Notes: a model not told the origin generated them from the sequence alone. DNA of 64,000 nt from Rhododendron vialii (GCF_030253575.1 NC_080559.1:33227501-33291500); one strand, 5' to 3'. Shown: positions 11,393-23,223, counted from the stretch's first letter. Made by a program: numbers and translations.

Positions 11393-11842
11393 TCTTGGCC
11401 GCGTCGAATTTCCCTTGACCGCTACAAATTACTCTTGGACGTGTTGAATTGCACTTGGCCGCATCGAATTGATCTTGGCTAAATCGATTTGCACTTGGCC
11501 GCATCGAATCGCACTTAGCTGCTGCGAATTACTCATGTCCGCCTCAAATTGTACTTGGCCGCGTTTAATTACACTTGGCCACGTTGAATTGCACTAGGCC
11601 GCTTTGAATTGCACTTGGCCACATGGAATTGCACATAGCCGCGTTTAATTGCACATGGCCGCGTCGAATTGCAAATGGCCGCGTTTAATTGCACTTGGCC
11701 GCATCTAATTGCACTGCAAAGTGCAACTAGAAGCGGCCAAGAGTAATTTGAAGCGGCCAAGTGAAATTCAACGCGGCTAAGAGTAATTCGTAGCGGCCAA
11801 GTGAAATTAAATGCGGTCAAGTGTAATTCGACACGGCCAATT
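11393..11842. repeat. Fold-back array of 20-bp GGCCGC repeats, copy 1
   Basis: About sixteen tandem variants of AATTGCACTTGGCCGCGTCG run in one direction. At about 11716 the orientation flips (GCACTGCAAAGTGC) and roughly six inverse copies follow. The whole can fold back on itself. It resembles fold-back or subterminal-repeat DNA elements, but I find no clear target duplication. Confidence 0.75.
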
Positions 11843-12239
11843 AATTTATCTATAGCTTATCTCCCTTGTTGCGAATAGCCGCCCCCAAGAGAAGCCTTGA
11901 AGCCGGACCTGGTGTTCTTCTCCATGAATTTCTCAATTATCAGAGAAAAAACAAACATACAATTGCTCTCACAGATATTTATGCAGAATAAATGGTTCAT
12001 ATTCATACACATTGATCCAACTTATTGTACTCTTCCTTCCTTTTCTTTCAATCAACTCATTCGTTGTATCCTCTCATCTATTTGCTCTTAAAATATGTTG
12101 GTATACAATACACAATTCTAGCAAAATACATCTCATCCAGTGCTATGTAATTTGAGAGTTTACAAGTTCCACAGGACCACTGGAAAAGACCAAAATGGGC
12201 CTTTAAACATCGATAAAAGTTGCACCTTCCATCACAGTT

Positions 12240-12387
12240 TTAGGCAGTGGTTTTCTGTTGCTGCACCACCAGCACAGATGCTCTATCCTTGAGATCCGAC
12301 GACGAAAGAATGTCTCCGATCACTCCAATCCCCGGCAACTCACTCCACCCTTTCAACCCTGACATCTGTGGAAACTCCACACCCCAA
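12240..12387 (-). pseudogene. CHX cation/H+ exchanger, C-terminal end only
   Basis: This is the last ~49 codons of the CHX pseudogene found in fuller form at 40573-43237, with the same stop codon. It is fused head-on to PPR fragment 3 at about 12388. Confidence 0.7.
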
Positions 12388-13029
12388 TGTCTGTTGCTTC
12401 TGGGAAGAATGTCAATCTTTTCAAGGCAAAATGTCTAATTTTGCTATTGAAAATGGACTTAATCACAATGTTTTCCAAACTTCATTGTTGGATTTTGATG
12501 TAAAGTTTGGGGACATAGAGAACAGCATTACTTGGAGTGCTATTATATAAGGTCATATTGATGGAGAGCTGATATAATATGACCATGAGCTAGGTTTTGA
12601 AGCTCTGCAGTTTTGTCGTCAAATGGTGGAAGAAGGAATGGAGCCGAAAAGTATGACCTTCTTGAGCTTATTAATTGCTTGTAACCACTCTGGCCATATA
12701 GGTGAAGGCTGTAGAGTCGTTTATGCCATGAAATGGAGATTCGGAATGGGAAGCTCAACGAGGATTTGTTGGGCCAATCATGGAATGGGCATTTGGTATG
12801 ATTCTGAAACTAGTGACTTTTCTATGTGGTAGGATTTTGGGAGCACTATTGGTAGCTTGTAGAGTTCATGGGAACCAAAAAATGAGGGGAATATGTAGCA
12901 AAATGGCTCTTATATTTGGAACCCTAAAATGCTGGCTAGCTACTACACTTAGTAAAGTTTAAGCTGTTGTTGAAAGGTGGGATAGAGTTGAAGAAGTATG
13001 GAGAGCAGCCGAGGTGGAGCTGCGTTGAA
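12388..13029 (+). pseudogene. PPR protein fragment 3, 5'-truncated
   Basis: Begins abruptly at CTTCTGGGAAGAATGTC, about 110 bp into the PPR segment of the other copies, directly after CHX sequence. It still shows SLLDF-VKFGD-ENSITWSAII, then EEGMEPKSMTFLSLLIACNH and GALLVACRVHGNQKM in separate frames. It is another dead member of the same family. Confidence 0.7.
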
Positions 13030-13793
13030 GCCTAATGATGAATGCATGGGTTTGTTTCTGGAAATCTATTGCACCTTCAAATTCTTGAAATCTATGAGCC
13101 ACTGGATGTTATATGTAGCAATGAAATTACATCAACAGAAAAAACTGAATGCTCCCAACGTGCAGTTGAAATTCGCTTGAGGCGCCCTATAGAATGAGAG
13201 AAAATAGTATGCGCCCGAGGCACATTACAAAAGGATAGAAAATGTGAATGTGCCCGGGCACAACTTAAATGTGCCTGAGGCACATGTGAAGCGGCAAATA
13301 TTTTTCATTTGTTTTTTTAACTGAGTTTGTCTAGTCTGAATTGGAGCTAGACTGAAAAAAGGTAATCCTTCAAACATTATAACAATTTTTCAAAGCATAA
13401 GAGAGGCACAAGAAGCCAGTATGAAGTGACTCCAAGGGTTGTTCGAGCATAAGAGAGGCACAAGAAGCCAGTATAGGAATGGATTCCAAGAGTTCCATCC
13501 ATGAAGATGTGGACTTATTGAACAACTTGGATCGATCTCCAACCGAATTACTTCACCAAGGATCTTATATAGTAGATTGTAAAATTATGAATTGAGAGTG
13601 CGAGGATTGAGTGCACAAGTACAGTGTTGAGAGCAGGAGGATTGATGATCCTCTTAATAGGGAAAGAGATAACCCTACAATTAAACAGTCGACAAACTAC
13701 TAGTACTTCTCAATTAAAGAGATCTGCATATGTCAAGCCAACTAATTTGGTTTTAGACCTGAAGTAGCAGAAACATTTGGACTTTGTTTGGTT

Positions 13794-13950
13794 GGGGTGC
13801 GCCAAGCCAAGGCAATAGTGCCACACCAAGGCAAAGCATTATAGGCTCCTGCAGCTACTATAGTGGGCCCTCTCCTCAAAAAATTATTAACTTAATAAAA
13901 GTAAACCGATGGCCCACATATCAAATATTAAACTAATAAGAACATATACT
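13794..13950 (-). ncRNA. U2 snRNA locus 4, 3' part, split by LTR element
   Basis: The minus strand gives the U2 3' part: GGCGCACCCC end, stem-loops III and IV, Sm-type site and stem II. It stops inside the branch-pairing region, where the LTR element begins. The remaining 5' part is at 38139-38173. The split point is the duplicated ATACT, which on the minus strand lies in GTAGTAT. Confidence 0.88.
13946..13950. repeat. Target site duplication ATACT, left
   Basis: Identical to 38134-38138. It directly abuts TGTGGGCAC, the start of the LTR. Confidence 0.95.
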
Positions 13951-15935
13951 TGTGGGCACGCGCCCCCGGAAATTTTATTCGTAAAATTGGGCGCGGCCCT
14001 TTTTGTTGGAAGAGCGCGGCGAAACGCCTCGATTCGGAGTCGCCACTCGGGTTTTAGCGGTAGGAGCACCCAAGGAACCGAACTCGAAAAACGTTTGCCA
14101 CGTTTGTTTGATTTTGAAAAGGCATAGACCGGTCCGTCGTCACCTTCGATATCTGAGGTTCGGGAGCCATGTTACGAGAGGGGAAGGGTTTTATGGCACC
14201 CCTCTCGCCCAATCCGGAGATCGGTCTCTACTCGGGCGTTTTATAAAACATTTGCATTTTTCTCTCATTTGATCATTTTTTAGCCAGTTAGGGCGGGGGA
14301 ACAGTTAATGGGGGGTTAAAACTTTAACAAGTTGCAATTAGGCGACAAAATGTTTATGGATGATTTTGATTGCAATGCTAAACATAGATTGAGAACAAGT
14401 ACTGAGTAGCTTGAATAAACTGAAGTACGCTGCCCTGAAGGAACGTAAGCAGGTTCCGTCAGCATGCACTGGCCGAGCCACTGCATGCTGATTGTACATG
14501 CGCACGCCACCTCATAACTGGCGTACTCCACTTGTTAAGCTTCACAGTCCCTATTTGCAATCCTCTGGGCTCTGGAAAGGGACCAGCGCACACCCAGGAC
14601 AAACCATGCAGTTAAATAAGCAGGATATATACATTTACAGACAGATGAGATGGCTTGAAGCCATGAAAATAGACAGGAAACCCCCTAAACAATGTGGGGA
14701 CAGAAAGGAGGCCAGGATTGAACTAAGATGCAAAGGGCCAGCCACTGGATCCTAGCTTTAACTGCCGTACGCCAGTCATGGACTGTCGTACGCACGTTGG
14801 ACCCTAATCCAGTGCTTGGCTTTTGCATCATCTGGGCTCTGGAGCATGACCAGAAGGATCCCAGGGGCCTTTTGAGCAGATAAGAAGCGAGTATTAACTA
14901 CTACATCTAAACAGTTCTAAATATACAGAAAGCGGTAAACTGGTTATTTAGCATGCAAGGGTGACTGACAGAAAGATAACATAAGAGGAATGACGATCCA
15001 TGATCCCCACGCCAGTAGTGCTCGTTCTACCATGACTGGCGTACGGCATATGGTTACTGGCGTGCGCCATGTATCACCTCATACGTTTGTCGTATTTTGC
15101 CAGTTTGAGGCCAGGACTAGTATTACTTACTAGCCTGGGCCTCACTGGTTCCCCTCAGGGGCCAAAAACAGAAAGGGACACAAAGGTGGTATACCTTTTT
15201 GTTTGAGGATTGAAGGTGGTATTGAACTTTAAAGCTTGGAGATGGAAGCTTAGATGGTGGCTGGATGTCAGCAGGGTGTGTGGAAGTGGGCTGTTTTCTT
15301 TTCTCTTTCAATGGAAGAAAAAGGGATAGAGAGCAAGAAAGGAGGAAGGAGAGAGCTTCTACTTCTTAATGAGGCCAACCCCTTGCAAATGAATGCAAGG
15401 GGGGTATTTATAGGGGGGGAAGACTGAGATCAGTTAGGTGCTAAGGCCTGTTTGGCTGGCTAAGGCAAGGTTGGAGCCTCCCATGCATTAAATGCATGGG
15501 ACTTGCCTTGATGGGGGGTGTAGGAGAGAGAGGGAACGTCTCTGCAGAAAGTAATCATCAGGGACGCTGTAGCCGACGTCAGGGTGGCACAAAAGTCCCG
15601 CCCAAGTTGCTGAATAAAGTTGATTTGACTGGGTTTGACTGGCGTGCGCCACTTGTAAATGGCGTGCGCCAGTAAAAGCTAAGCCACTGGTCGATGACTG
15701 ACACGTGGCAGATAACTGGCGTACGCCTCCAGGACACTGGCGTATGCCAATTGGGTTTTGCTGGGGCTGTTTGGCTCTGGTTTGAAGGGTTTTGAAAGGT
15801 GTTTGAGAGAGGTTCGGGACGCTCAAAGCTCGACCACACCTTTGTCCTTAAACTGTTTTCGACTAAAATCATCATTGGGGAAATATAAGATCGACAAATA
15901 ACGTTATCTGGACAGTCCAGAATGGGGTGTCTACA
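13951..15935 (-). repeat. 3' LTR (left), 1985 bp
   Basis: In element orientation it starts TGTAGACACCCC and ends GCGTGCCCACA. It carries TATAAATA (15405-15412, minus strand) as a likely core promoter and several GGCGTACGCC-like palindromes. It has no protein-like frame. Confidence 0.95.
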
Positions 15936-15948
15936 GAAGCCCCCCTTT
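15936..15948 (-). other. Polypurine tract
   Basis: The minus strand reads AAAGGGGGGCTTC directly before the 3' LTR, the expected place and composition for the plus-strand primer. Confidence 0.8.
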
Positions 15949-16187
15949 GACGGCACTTGACGCACCATTGACTGAAGACAAGTAACGTCAAAGGTTTTCT
16001 AGACACCCTCTTCAAGGCTATCCAGAATGCAAGAAATTTGAAGAACCTGTTTGATTCGACGCTGGGGCGGATAGACCGCCGCTTTGCTGTTTTTGATAGA
16101 CAGATCACAGAAATGTGGACTCTCCTGGGGAATGATCCCCCTTTTTTAGAAGCACCGATTCTGTTGGGGACAGCAGATTGTGGGACG

Positions 16188-16640
16188 GATAGATCGTCGT
16201 TGATTTGAAATTGGACGAGAAGATCGTCGTTGATTTGAAATTGGACGGATAGATCGTCGTTGATTTGAGATTAGACGAGTGGATCGTCGTTGATTTGAAA
16301 TTGGACGGATAGATCGTCGTTGATTTGAAATCGGACGGATAGATCGTCGTTGATTTGAAATTGGACGGATAGATCGTCATTGATTTGAAGTTGGACGGAT
16401 AGATCGTCGTTGATTTGAGATTAGACGAGTGGATCGTCGTTGATTTGAGATTGGACGAGTGGATCGTCGTTGATTTGAAACTGGACGGATAGATCGTCGT
16501 TGATTTGAGATAGATCGAGTGGATCGTCGTTGATTTGAAATCGGACGGATAGATCGTCGTTGATTTGAGATTGGACGAGTGGATCGTCGTTGATTTGAGA
16601 TTGGACGAGTGGATCGTCGTTGATTTGAAATTGGACGGAC
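16188..16640. repeat. 30-bp minisatellite, about 15 units
   Basis: The unit is close to GATCGTCGTTGATTTGARAT plus TGGACGGATA, repeated about fifteen times with point variants such as GGACGAGTG. Because 30 is divisible by three, all six frames stay periodic and open frames of ten-residue repeats appear on the minus strand (for example FKSTTIYPSN). No start or neighbour supports these as a gene. It lies in the element's region before the 3' LTR. Confidence 0.9.
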
Positions 16641-16975
16641 TCTTGCTTGGGGATGGGCCCAAAACTTCTCAGAATAAGTTGGGCTTTCACTTGAGGACGA
16701 ATTTTCAGTATTGGATATGGATTGGGCCTGAGGCCCAAAAATTACTGGCGTACGGTACACTTAATTGTCGTACGCCATCTATCACAGAGATCCGAGCCCA
16801 GACCCGAGTCCAGACCCGGCCCAAACGTCCCATACGTCGTATAAACTTCTGAGGCGGTGCAGAAACCGCTCTTCTCTGGTTTTGAACTCTGGAAACTGTC
16901 AAGCCTTCTCGAAATCCTTCAATCTCTTCCTCACTCTCCCATTTTTCGCAAAAATCCATACCTCTTCACCCATCT

Positions 16976-19900
16976 ATGGCGGAACCCAATGGTGGTGGCG
17001 GCAATGGCAATGCCGGCGAGGAGGGGAATCGGCCACGGGGTAGTGTCGAGACTCCGGAGTCTCGAATCGACGATCAAGCTACTGCCGAACCTTCATCGAG
17101 TGTCAGTGTAGCGGCCGCAGGCGGCGGCGGCGACAGTGGTGGCCATGCAGCGGCGGTGGCCGGTGGCGATGAGGGGCGTACGCCAGGAGGGATACGGCGT
17201 ACGCCAGGCTCTGTTGTGATAGTGGGTCCACAGGTTCGTCGACTGGATCCAAGCAGTGGGGTAGAGGGTGTGGTGATTACCGGTTTGGACTCGACTGGAG
17301 CCGGCGGCAGCGGCAGGGGCAGTGGTGATGATGGTGGCCGACCGGGGACGCCACCGAGGGATCCGGCGAGGGGCAAAGGTCCCGTGGTTGAGGAGGGAGC
17401 GTCCGGGGCAGTCCCCACGGAGGAGGTGGAGTTTCGGCCAGCAGTGGGGTCTTCGGCACACGTACCCATCACTCAGGGAGATTTTGCTGAGTTTGTGTCC
17501 GAGGAGGAACTCGGCCGGTTGCTCCGTGAGAACCCGGGGGTAGTGGCTGCAGTGCTGGCAGCACGAGAGGATAGGGCCCGGCAAGTGGAGAGAGCGCAGG
17601 AGGAGGAGCGCTTGAGGGAGGAGGCCGAGAGGGCCAGGGCCGATGAGGAAGCCTTTGTGAGCGAGACTGAGATAGCTGAGGAGGCTCAGGGGGAGGTGTG
17701 GTCGTTTGAGCGAGCAGTGACGCTCGCAGAGTCCGCCCGGCTGGCACCCCGCCGTCATTTTGACGCGGCTACGTACGCTCCGCCCGAGCCACACCTGTTT
17801 ATACCGTCCGGGGTCGAGAGCCTCGCGCCTTTGAGGGGGAGTTATGACGCCGAGCTGATACTGAGGGACCCGCAGAGGCACTTGTCAGTGGACTGGGCAC
17901 AGGTGTTCCTTTTGAACTTTTTCCTTTGATATGCATGTCTTATCATTTGAATCCAAAGGTAGTTTTGAACTGTTGTAGCGTAGCTCGTAATGCATGTAGA
18001 TTGGAACCTCGATTGTAACCTGACTGAGAAAATGGAACCTCGAATAATATGCCTCGACGCAGAAACTCGACTTGAATGGTAGAACAATCGAAGTAGTTGA
18101 ATCGACTTGCAGGATGCCCCATGACTTTGAGGAAATGGTTAGCGCCAAACTAGAATTGACCATAAGTGGCTTCGATCAATAAGGCTATCCTTTGAACTTG
18201 ACTTCGACTAAGTAGATTGCCATGACATGACGGACGCCCGGATGGCGTGCCCAATAGCTTGATTCGACCATATTGCCATACCGAAAACTCGCGTAATCGA
18301 CTGAGAGATGTACCTTGAGAAAAGAGAGGCCCAGTGGCTCGGAACTCGACTAAGAAACACCCTTGAATTGATTCGACTGATAGCAGAGCTGGATAGGAGA
18401 ATACAAGTGCCTAGTAGCTTTTGTTCGACCTTTATGATACCTGTTTCGACTGTAGAGTTACTCTTTGATATTCTGAATTCGACTAACTGTTTGGATTGCA
18501 ATTCATTGATGAAGTTCTTTCTGCTGTCTGTCTGTCTTTGTTGTGCAGAGGGGGGCGGCCAGCACTCGGGGCCACGGAGGTCCGGCGAGTTCGCTTGAGC
18601 TGTACAGGAGCTTGCCTGAGCGTGTCAGGGCCTTGATTGACGCCGCAGGGTTCCGGCCGTTTATCCTCACGTTGACGGCCGTGAAGAGCGACCACGCTCT
18701 GCTGACAGCGCTGGCCGAGAGGTGGTGGGATTCCTCAAATACCTTCCACTTGCCGATTGGGGAGATGACAGTGACCCCGTCCGACTTCGCAGCGCTCACA
18801 GGCTTGAGGGTAGGTGGAGAGCCTATCTCGTTTGACTCAGAGATTTACAGGGATCCGGCGGCTCTGACGTGGTTTCTAGGGCAGGCGCCGGCGGGTGAGG
18901 CGGAGACCGTCCATTATGACCAGTTCAAACGGTATTTGCACGGGAGGGAGCCGGAGTCAGAGTTGGAGGCGGAGCAGATGGCGAGGGCCTACCTGTTGTA
19001 CTTGTTCGGGGCTACCCTGTACCCGAACAAGCGATCCACAGTGCACCTGTCCTACTTACCGGCCCTCCATGACTTAGGCGCAGCTTCGAGGTTTTGACTG
19101 GGGAGGAGCTGCCCTGGGCACCTGCTATGGCTTTATGGGGGCGTTCTCTCGCGGGAAGAAGGCGACTGCCGGCTACTGGAGGGTGTGGGAGGTAAGAAAC
19201 AAAGACTATCATTTACTTACCGCTTTTCCCTTTATTGCATTTGTACTTTGATTTGCATATGAACTGTATCCTGACGCCTTGGTTGTCTTTACCATTTGCA
19301 GCTATGGGCTTATGAGGTGCTGAAGATGTACCCTCCGGAGAACAAGTGCCCGAACCTGAGGATGCTCCCCCGTGCCATGATTTGGGGTCCTATGTACAGC
19401 GGGAAAAAGAAGTCCAGAGGGAGCCTCCTAGCTTTCCGGACCTACCTCGACGAGCTGTCTGGCACTCAGGTATGCAATTATGTCGAATTTGATCATTATA
19501 CCCGTAGAATTGCTTTAATGCTGTCGCTGATACCTTACAAACTGTGCCATTGCCTTGCAGGTGGATTGGAACCCTTGGAGCGGCGCTGAGCCTGAGCCTG
19601 AGTACCTGGCGGAGAGTAGGGTGGTGACTGCGAGCCGGGTGCTTTTGGAGTCGGCCTTCGGGTGGCGGTGGTACCTGGGTGACCGGGTGACACGGCAGTC
19701 ACTAGGCGCTCTTGACTTTCAGGTGCCGGGGCCACTTCCTCCTCACGCTTCCCACACGGACAAGTATACCCTGGCTGAGCTGAGGCGCTTCACTGTTCCG
19801 ACCGGGCTGGCTGCTTTTCTGAGGCCTGAGCGTGACTACGCCGTATACCGGAGGCAGCACCTGGCGAGGCCGCTCGGCGTGCTGGAGCATGTCGCCGTGC

Positions 19901-20800
19901 AGAGTGAGGCGCTTGAGGCTGGTGAGGAGAGGCGGAGCCGGGAGAGCAGGGCATCCCGCCCGAGAGAGAGGAGCGACTATGCCACAGCGACTGGGCTGCC
20001 TCGGCTTTCTTGGACCCTAGCTGTGCGGGACACGGCAGGAGAGGAGGCTATAGTTCGGTTCGAGCCCGCCAGGACAGACCCAGCAGAGATCACAGGGCCG
20101 GTAAGACATTCCTTTACCCTTTTGTAGTTCCCGTATTTGTTTTCAGTATGTACACTTGGCTTGCATTCTGATTCTGTCCCGAAATATGTCACAGGCCCCG
20201 ATAGAATGGGTACGGGAGGCAGCTCGCCTGATGAAGGCCATGGAGAAGGAGTTCCACAGGATAGCCGGCGGCGCCTCTTTGCAATTGGAGTACCCACCAC
20301 CAGTTCCAGCTCCCGTTGAGCAGCCTCAGGTATAACTGTTCCTTTTACTTTTGATCGGGATTGCTTTTGACATTTCCTGCACTCAGCATTTCAATATATA
20401 CAATATGCACAAAGTATGTTAACTGAATTGAATGACTATGCAGGGACACGCTAGGGCGGCTCCTAGGAGAAAGAGCGTGCGGCCTCCCCCAGCAAAGAAG
20501 GCAGCTTCGAGCTCCTCCCGGCCAGCGGCTAGGGTGGAACAGGGAGTGCAAATCACTCCGGCCAGCGAGGAGCTCCAGTTCCGCCGGGAGCTGAGGAAGA
20601 GGCCTGCAGAGAAGAAGCCTGCCGAGGGACCCTCGCAGAAGAAGAGGAGAGAAGAAGAAGAGGCAGAGGAAGAAGAGGAAGAGGGGACGTCCCTCAGCAG
20701 CGGCTCCGACTCGGCGAGCGATCCGAGGTTCCGGATAGACCCTAGGGAGGTGGAGGACAGCGAGGACGAGGACGACGAGGAAGACCTTTTTGACGACTGA
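16976..20800 (+). CDS. Antisense PMD-like gene inside the LTR element, six exon blocks
   Basis: The gene runs opposite to gag-pol. Blocks bounded by GT-AG junctions are 16976-17902, 18549-19191, 19302-19469, 19561-20100, 20195-20329 and 20444-20800. Block 1 is a Gly/Ala-rich, low-complexity N-terminus starting MAEPNGGGGNG. Blocks 2-4 match the plant mobile domain (aminotransferase-like) family, with RVRALIDAAGFRPFI, TLTAVKSDHALLTALAERWW and LPIGEMTVTPSDFAALTGLR. Block 6 is a basic then very acidic tail (EEEEAEEEEEEG, ending EDLFDD). PMD proteins occur both as host nuclear proteins of the MAIN/MAIL1 type and in transposons. Introns survive because the element's genomic RNA carries them in reverse. 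About one apparent break is present. The exact product and any function for the element are inference. Confidence 0.75.
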
Positions 20801-22074
20801 GGGCTATCACCGAGCCTTAGTCTATTTTGCCGGTACTTGCCGCTTTTGGATAGATACTTTGATACTCGATGTTTTGGACGGGGCCTGCGTGCCTCTTGAT
20901 TTTGCGGGCGAGTGTGCCCTGATACATTTAGCTCTGCCCGGGCCGTTGTGTCGTTTGATACTCGGTACATTTCCACCAGTAGCTTTGACACAGTAGTATA
21001 TAATAGATGCATTTTCTGTTTTACTGCTTTCCCATTACTTTGGTGAGACTCGGTAAAGGGAAAGAACAAAACATCCGCTAATATCTATCATGCATTGATG
21101 AATACTTTGAGTCGACCACAGACACTTGACTACGCACATAATTGACTTAGCTCGAAGAAAAGATGGACAGAAACGTCCTAGGATACCACACGTATCCCAG
21201 ACACGCGGGGGATACGGGAGTTTTGGGTGCCGGTAGGCCAAACTCCATCATTTACCCCGGGGAAGGAAACTGACCCTTTTGAACGGTGACATAGATGCAA
21301 AATGACTTGTACGAATCATCCAAACCGATAGAAATGTACCGGTGCAAGGGAAATACCAAGAAAACGCTAAAAATGCCATAAAAACGGGCATAAGACGCCA
21401 AAGATGACTCGATATAGTCCCGGACTGAAAACCGACACCCCCACACAGTCACATAAGTCCTACGCAACTTGTATGGTATGACAAAACTTGGCAAGAGCCC
21501 TGGAAACGAGTTTTGACCATCCGTATCCTTGATTTTGTCTCGACACGGGCCACCGAGGGTCCAAAATCTTCATCGGGCGTGGCTTTTGGAATCCGATACT
21601 TGGCCATAGTCTTAAATGTCATTTGTGACTTGTAGGACCCAACAAATAGCCAAAGCCAGCCCCGGAATTGAAAACGACCACACGGAGGCAGTAGCTGCTC
21701 AAGACTGGTTTCTGGTGAAGCCTACTGGCGTACGCCAGAAGTTGAGGGCAGTACGCCAGTAGTGTGGGGACACGGACACGCCAGTAAATAACTGGCGTAC
21801 GCCAGGGTCCTGAGTGCCAGATCCACTTGACTGACCAACTGTCCTTTTTCGGGGGCCACTTTGTCTTCACCCCTACACGGTTTGCACACGGTTTCTGGGT
21901 GTCTCAGGGGGCAGTGTCCTTTGCATGAACATGATTTGGAGTCTAGCATGAGGCTTCGGATGCCCCATTATTGGCAAAAATTTCAAAGGGCAAAGGCCTA
22001 TAAAGCAGAGGCCCTGCAAAGGTTTCCCAAGGCGCACTGCTTCCCCTTTCCTCCAGTATACTTCAATATTTGTC
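20801..22074. other. Spacer between the two antisense genes
   Basis: No convincing frame. 21723-21805 holds a cluster of four palindrome-related motifs, including two CTGGCGTACGCCAG. The stretch before 22075 may include the second gene's promoter, but I see no clear TATA box. Confidence 0.6.
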
Positions 22075-23223
22075 ATGGACAACCCCCTCCCGACTTTACT
22101 TAGGCCCTGGTTGGCGCAATTTCTAAGCGTTGACTGGCTCAACTTTCAATACCACGGTCTCGCCTCGTTCCGCTTTCTTCGACATGTGCCACTCCGCCCA
22201 GCGCTCCTGCAGGCTGCTCTCAGATTCTGGGATCCAGATGTCCATGTCTTTCGCTTTGGCGACGACGAGATGTGCCCGACTGTCGAAGAATTCCAGGCGT
22301 ACCTTCAGACCTTCTCGTCCCCTACGCTTGTAGTTCCGCCCTACCAGGCGAGCATGCCCAAATTGCTGGCCAGTTCACTCAATATTTCCCGGAGCTTGGC
22401 GAATACCATCCTGGAGGGCGGCCAATTGAAAATCATGCGGTTGATCGAAATGTACAGCCCGGACGGTAATTTGGCTAGTGATGATGCTCAGGCGCGTCGC
22501 CGCTTTGCCTTGGTGATCTGCTTGCTGGCCGCCTACCTGCTTGTGCCGGCCGACGGGCGGGTCAGCCCTTCACTGGTGAGCGTTGCTGCACAGATGGGGG
22601 CGCGAAGGAACGTGGTCCCTCTGGTCCTGGCCGAAACTCTCTTGGGTTTGGATTTGGTGTATACGGGCCAGTCCGCCGTTTTCAGCGGCAGCCCGCTTTT
22701 GCTTCAGGTAATCTCACTCAGCTCACCTTTTTCCGGTTTTTCACACGTTCTCATTTTACCTCGACACTCGGCTTAGGCTGCTTCCTAACTCCTTACTTGT
22801 CTTTTCCCTCAGGCTTTATTTGGCTTCTTACTTGTCTTTTCGCTCATGCAGTTGTGGCTGTCGGACAAGTTGAATCTCTTGCACCCTCCGGTAGCGGGTT
22901 GGAATTTCTTTCCGAAGAGGATCCATCAAAGGGAGATGCGGTATCCGGACATGGACATAGAAGGCTGGTATGAGTTCATGCAGCAAATGCAGCCTGATGA
23001 GATTGCTTGGAGGTGCCCCTGGCTGGACCTCCCGGATATGGCTATTTCCTCCGACGGATTCGACCGGATGGTGATTGCTGGGCTATCGAGTTTCACTTTC
23101 TACACTCCCGGCCGTGTTCTTCGACAGTTGGGCGCCTCTCAAGAGAACCACCGCACCAGCATTGGGGATTTCCGTGTCCCGAACTTCAATGCTCAAACAC
23201 TCGGCGGTTACCAACGGCGCTGA
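22075..23223 (+). CDS. Second antisense gene, two exons, DUF7745/PMD-like
   Basis: Two open blocks, 22075-22707 (211 codons) and 22852-23223, are joined by an in-phase intron with GT and AG ends, giving about 334 residues. It starts MDNPLPTLLRPWLAQF. A segment with ALRFWDPDVHVFRFGDDEMC followed by PTVEEFQAYL is reminiscent of the plant transposon-associated DUF7745/PMD-like families, where a folded helical domain begins with such a motif. I assign the family from memory of this pattern only. It runs in the same direction as the PMD-like gene and opposite to gag-pol. No catalytic motif is visible. Confidence 0.6.

Larger units (their letters stand above)
7674..12387 (+). repeat. Tandem array unit 3 (4.7 kb)
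   Basis: It holds PPR fragment 2, the GCGCC spacer and U2 locus 3. The part that normally carries the inverted repeat is replaced by the SINE/fold-back/CHX block (about 10200-12387). Spacer between 8713 and 9541 is non-coding. Confidence 0.75.
10200..12387 (+). repeat. SINE/fold-back/CHX-end block, copy 1
   Basis: Nearly collinear with about 38600-40735 at high identity. It contains the tRNA-like box pair, the minus-strand SINE, the fold-back array, a 3'-flank-like segment (about 11845-12239) and the last ~49 codons of a CHX gene. It ends abruptly at PPR fragment 3. Apart from these parts it is non-coding. Confidence 0.85.

Noticed and set aside
16105-16760. Overlapping minus-strand frames with ten-residue repeats (FKSTTIYPSN type)
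   Set aside because: They are a by-product of a 30-bp minisatellite, with three frames open at once and no start context.
17074-17881. Minus-strand proline-rich frames opposite the first PMD-like exon
   Set aside because: They are shadows of GC-rich coding sequence on the plus strand; composition follows the complement of Gly/Ala codons.
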